Source: Aquila chrysaetos chrysaetos
Lineage: Eukaryota > Chordata > Aves > Accipitriformes > Accipitridae
DNA length: 64,000 bases
Direction: 5' to 3'
Assembly (NCBI RefSeq): GCF_900496995.4
Contig: NC_044029.1
Coordinates: 2,294,001 to 2,358,000 of the forward strand
Shown here: positions 60,603 to 64,000 of the stretch, one piece after another
Numbering within the stretch: the first letter of the stretch is position 1
Layout: every line of letters begins with the position of its first letter
Notes under the pieces: model-generated
Databases searched by the model: none
What the model was told of the DNA's origin: nothing
Seen by the model: the letters and a program-made list of their open reading frames with translations, nothing else
Made by a program: the position numbers and the translations under genes

Positions 60603-63600
60603 GTGAAGTGATAAAAAATATTTGTATACATCATCAGAAAAGAACAGCACATATTCTTTAGGTCTGGCAAATTTATAGCCAAGTTAAAAAAAAATAATCT
60701 ATTTTCCATTGTTTCAGTAATTTCTTCTCCAAGACTGATAAAATCTTCCAATATAAGCATACCAGATATCTTTCTTCTGGATGGGCACTGACCTAAAGGA
60801 TATTAGATTTAAAAAGTATGAAAAAACCTTCTGCTTGTTTCTGGAAAATCATATGAAGACATACTCTAACTATGCATCTTATATATATTAATGTAAATTT
60901 GCATAAACTGTGTCTTTTTTACTTTATTAGATATTAAATTCCTGAAAAACTTTGAGATAAAATTAATATTCTTGGTATATTTTGAGTGTATTGTAAATGA
61001 ACTGATATGCAGAGATAAATGTCAAACCAGATGGACTGCATGTATGCATGTGCAGCAGAAAGGACATGTAAATACTAGGGAAAAATTATGAGAGTAAGGG
61101 CAGGATAAGTATGTTGCATTCTGTTTTCAAACATATGGCACACCTTCTGTTTTCATTCTGTATATTCTTATATGGTCCATTCGTAGGGTTAGTATTTAGA
61201 AATAGAAAGAAGGCGATTAAAATCTGACACCATCTATAGTCAGCTGAACTGCTTGAGGACTGGAAGGCTGTGAAATATAAGTAGTGACCATAAGCTATTC
61301 AATTTGCCAGGGTAATCAGGAAGTTATTGGAATGTAAAGGTGGGACTCAGCTCCAGATTCTGACCTAAATTTTAGTGTCTACATTGCCTGTATATGCACC
61401 ATTTTATTCCACAGACGTCTAGTCAGTGTAATCACAGGAGCCAACAGGGTTATTCAGGATCCATTTGCCCAAACACAGAAATCCAGTACGTTCTAAGGCC
61501 CCGCAGTAACTGAGACATCTGCATGGCCCTGAAGGTATGACAGAGGATGCTTAGAAATTCCGTGTCCTTGTGGAGTGGGTGAGGGACTCCAGGTATGGTA
61601 CCCTACAGCATCACAATGGCAAAGCACGGTCTAACAAATGAATTGCACCCTCAGTGTCTACATTAGTGTGGCCACAAGGCAAACTGTGAGAAAATAAGAA
61701 ATGTTAGACCTAAATTGCAAACACTTAATCAGTGTGAGATGCCATTGCTTGAGTAATCTCTTTGATATTTAAGGTTATACACTTAGCCATTGGAATCCAT
61801 ACAATAACTATGATATGAATATCAAGTGTTAGTGCAGGGAATATAGGAAAATAAAGTAATAAAATGCTCCCATGTGACAGTCTTCTGGGAAATCCTATAA
61901 TACTCTTGACTAATCCAAGAAAAAACTACAAAACCCAAAATTAGTCATTCTGTGGTTTGAGTTGCAGATTAGGAGTTTCTCCGTGTTTCTCATTCTCATC
62001 AGCTGTTGCATGTGGGAAGAAACCAGTTGAACTGTGGGATTACCTTTTGTCAAGGGGAAGGGGTTTTTTTCAGTTTTATTTCTGCTACGAAATAAAAAAT
62101 CAACTTTCTGATTGCATGTTATCCATGTGCTTGAAGAGATTCCTTATACTTACTGACAGAAAACTGGAAGCTATGTAGGAACTTCAGAGAGGGGGATAGT
62201 GAAAGATGTATTTCAGTAAGATCAGAGAGAGAAATGTAAATTCGAACCTACTTCTCCCCAATCCCACATATACATCCAAACTTCTAGAATATTCTGGAGC
62301 TTGATTAGGAGTGCTGTCCAGTCTCTCTGGTTTGATCACTGGAGCAAGTAAGCAGGGATACATCTGATTCTATACCCCACTGACTCAAAAAAGGTCTTGT
62401 CATCAGATCTCCTGCTGTTTATGGATTTTGCCCAAAAACTTTATAATGGAAAATGTGTGAGCAGTCCTCACAAGAAACATTGGACCTTAAGTCTCTTAAG
62501 GGAATCTTGATCATATTAAACTTTGAAATTAAGCGTACACAGTCCTTCTGACCTTGTAAATCCCCTGGGGTTCCACTCTAGACAATGGCCACCTTTAGTT
62601 CGTGGACCGCTTTGCCGGCACCGACTTTCCCCTGCTACTTAGGACTCTACTCAGGAGAATATTATCCATGTCATAGAACGAGGGAAATGCCATGTTGATA
62701 TAAAGCCATCTCCACCCACATATCCTCAAATAACACCAGAGTGGCATCCTCACCCTAATACCTGTTGTACATTCTTATGAGTCTGGAGGCTTCTGAGGCT
62801 TTTGCTTATTTGCTGAAAGGCTCTGTAGGGCAGGTGGCTCCTCATAGCTCTCAGTTTCTCTCAGATCTGTGGAGCTGAAGCTACAGCCTATAAGAAATCC
62901 TGGGCTATTTTTCTTCCTTGTTTTTTCTTCTGAGACTTGGGGAGAAGGATAGCCATTTTTCACTTTTTCACCACAGCAAGTAATATACTCAAGTCAGACT
63001 TTTTTTCCTGTTTTTTTTTGGGTAAGGATCACATTAAGAATGTATGTGCTTTCAGTTTAAGAAAATAATTTTACTCATTATTTAAAAGTTGTTGCAACTA
63101 ATTTTTCATATATCTTTGCTTTTCATCTATTTTATTAAAATTCTATGTAAAAGAAATGCTTCTAAAAACTTAAGTGAAAATAATGAACACCACAACAAAG
63201 AAGTAAATGAGAAGCTCACAGTGCATAAATGTATATTACATGAATTAATGGATTTAATATGGTATACTGTAAATTAATTGAACTGTATTGTACACATTTA
63301 AAATGTAGTTAACTAACATCATAAGATCATATCCAGCCATATCCAGCATCTAAAGCTCTGAATGCCCCCTACTGTTCCTATTACATAAAATTGAAAAAAA
63401 CAGTAAAGAGGCGAACAGTTAAATGACAATTATTTTATGGGGGTGGTGGAATGTAGACTGGCAACTCTACACACAGAAAATGGTTACAGCACAATAAATA
63501 TGTTAATACAGGAATCTTAGTTGACATGCATGATGTATGTTTTAAATTACAAAATATGGTGAAATTACAAAACGTGTTCAAAATTCATTGATGAAGACTT

Positions 63601-64000
63601 GAAAATATGTAAATTATGAACTGAATGAAGATCAAGTAGGTAGTATGAGATCAAGATTTGTTAGTAATACCAAATATAATATAAAGCTGTGCTGTTAACA
63701 GTCAAATTACTTACATGTTTGTTTATGTAAAGACATCTGGGTGGCACAAACATTTATTATGGCAACTCTCATCATAAAATTACATAATTGATAAGAAATC
63801 CTAATCTGTGAAAAAATAAATAATAACTAACAGCCACATATAGGTCAATATGTAGTGTTTCGTATTAATGCAGGAAATCACATGCAAGAAAGGTGAATGA
63901 CATGAAGAATACCAGTTCAAAATAAATTTTTAATACATATATACAGAATATGTGTAGTGAAAAATTTAGAGGAAAATATCTGAACACTTCTGAAATTTCT
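60603..64000 (+). other. ANKS1B: ANKS1B intron 3, 5' part
   Basis: Starts with donor GTGAAG and runs off the window edge. The 62560-62760 stretch has more GC than its surroundings but no recognisable element. The next coding exon is not present. Confidence 0.85.

Larger units (their letters stand above)
5612..64000 (+). other. ANKS1B: ANKS1B transcription unit, 5' part (partial gene)
   Basis: Three separated exons splice into one continuous frame encoding the N-terminus of ANKS1B (AIDA-1), a scaffold of the neuronal postsynaptic density. The family is known to have N-terminal ankyrin repeats, two SAM domains and a C-terminal PTB domain. Only the first 124 residues are here, so the gene runs off the right edge. 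The left bound given is only a guess inside the CpG island, because no transcription start can be read from the sequence. The long first intron (49,669 bp) fits a gene known to be very large in vertebrates. Many short ANKS1B isoforms start at downstream promoters and lack the ankyrin region, so this promoter would serve the long, ankyrin-containing forms (inference from known isoform structure). Confidence 0.9.

Overview
This window is nuclear DNA from a bird, most likely a neoavian species. It carries CR1 LINE fragments ending in the bird-type ATTCTATG tail, two solo LTRs of a family that I recall as common in neoavian genomes, AT-rich introns and one vertebrate CpG island. I see no bacterial genes, operons, CRISPR arrays or plasmid features.

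The only host gene I can support is the 5' end of ANKS1B (AIDA-1, a neuronal ankyrin/SAM/PTB scaffold) on the + strand. Its CpG-island promoter and 5' UTR lie at about 5050-6369. Coding exon 1 is 6370-6503, exon 2 is 56173-56253 and exon 3 is 60446-60602. The splice phases fit together (2, 2, 0) and give the first 124 residues, covering an N-terminal helical segment and two ankyrin repeats. The remaining ankyrin repeats, the SAM domains and the PTB domain lie beyond the right edge. Intron 1 is 49.7 kb, intron 2 is 4.2 kb, and 3.4 kb of intron 3 is present.

Layout: 1-5050 is upstream intergenic DNA with a minus-strand solo LTR (929-1536). 5050-6503 is the CpG island and exon 1. 6504-56172 is intron 1. 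It holds a decayed CR1 (14425-15105), a possible ancient CR1-like scrap (17219-17292), a tRNA-like SINE relic (23410-23520), two young CR1 3' ends with long open reverse-transcriptase frames (24268-25235 and 44839-45920), a decayed CR1 (31648-32348), a minus-strand CR1 (33494-33883), a plus-strand solo LTR (37618-38203), a candidate LTR-type fragment (47770-48640) and a CpG-bearing block with a poly(A)-like end (53750-54073). 56254-60445 is intron 2 and 60603-64000 is intron 3, with no recognisable genes.

I found no new gene system. The observations most worth checking are: a 406-bp stretch identical between two otherwise diverged CR1 copies 20.7 kb apart (possible gene conversion); loss of the catalytic Asp pair in one of those copies despite an open frame; an upstream three-codon uORF followed by a GC-rich hairpin in the ANKS1B leader; a compact G-quadruplex motif; an 18-bp perfect hairpin; a 20-bp perfect palindrome; and two unexplained minus-strand open frames in intron 1.
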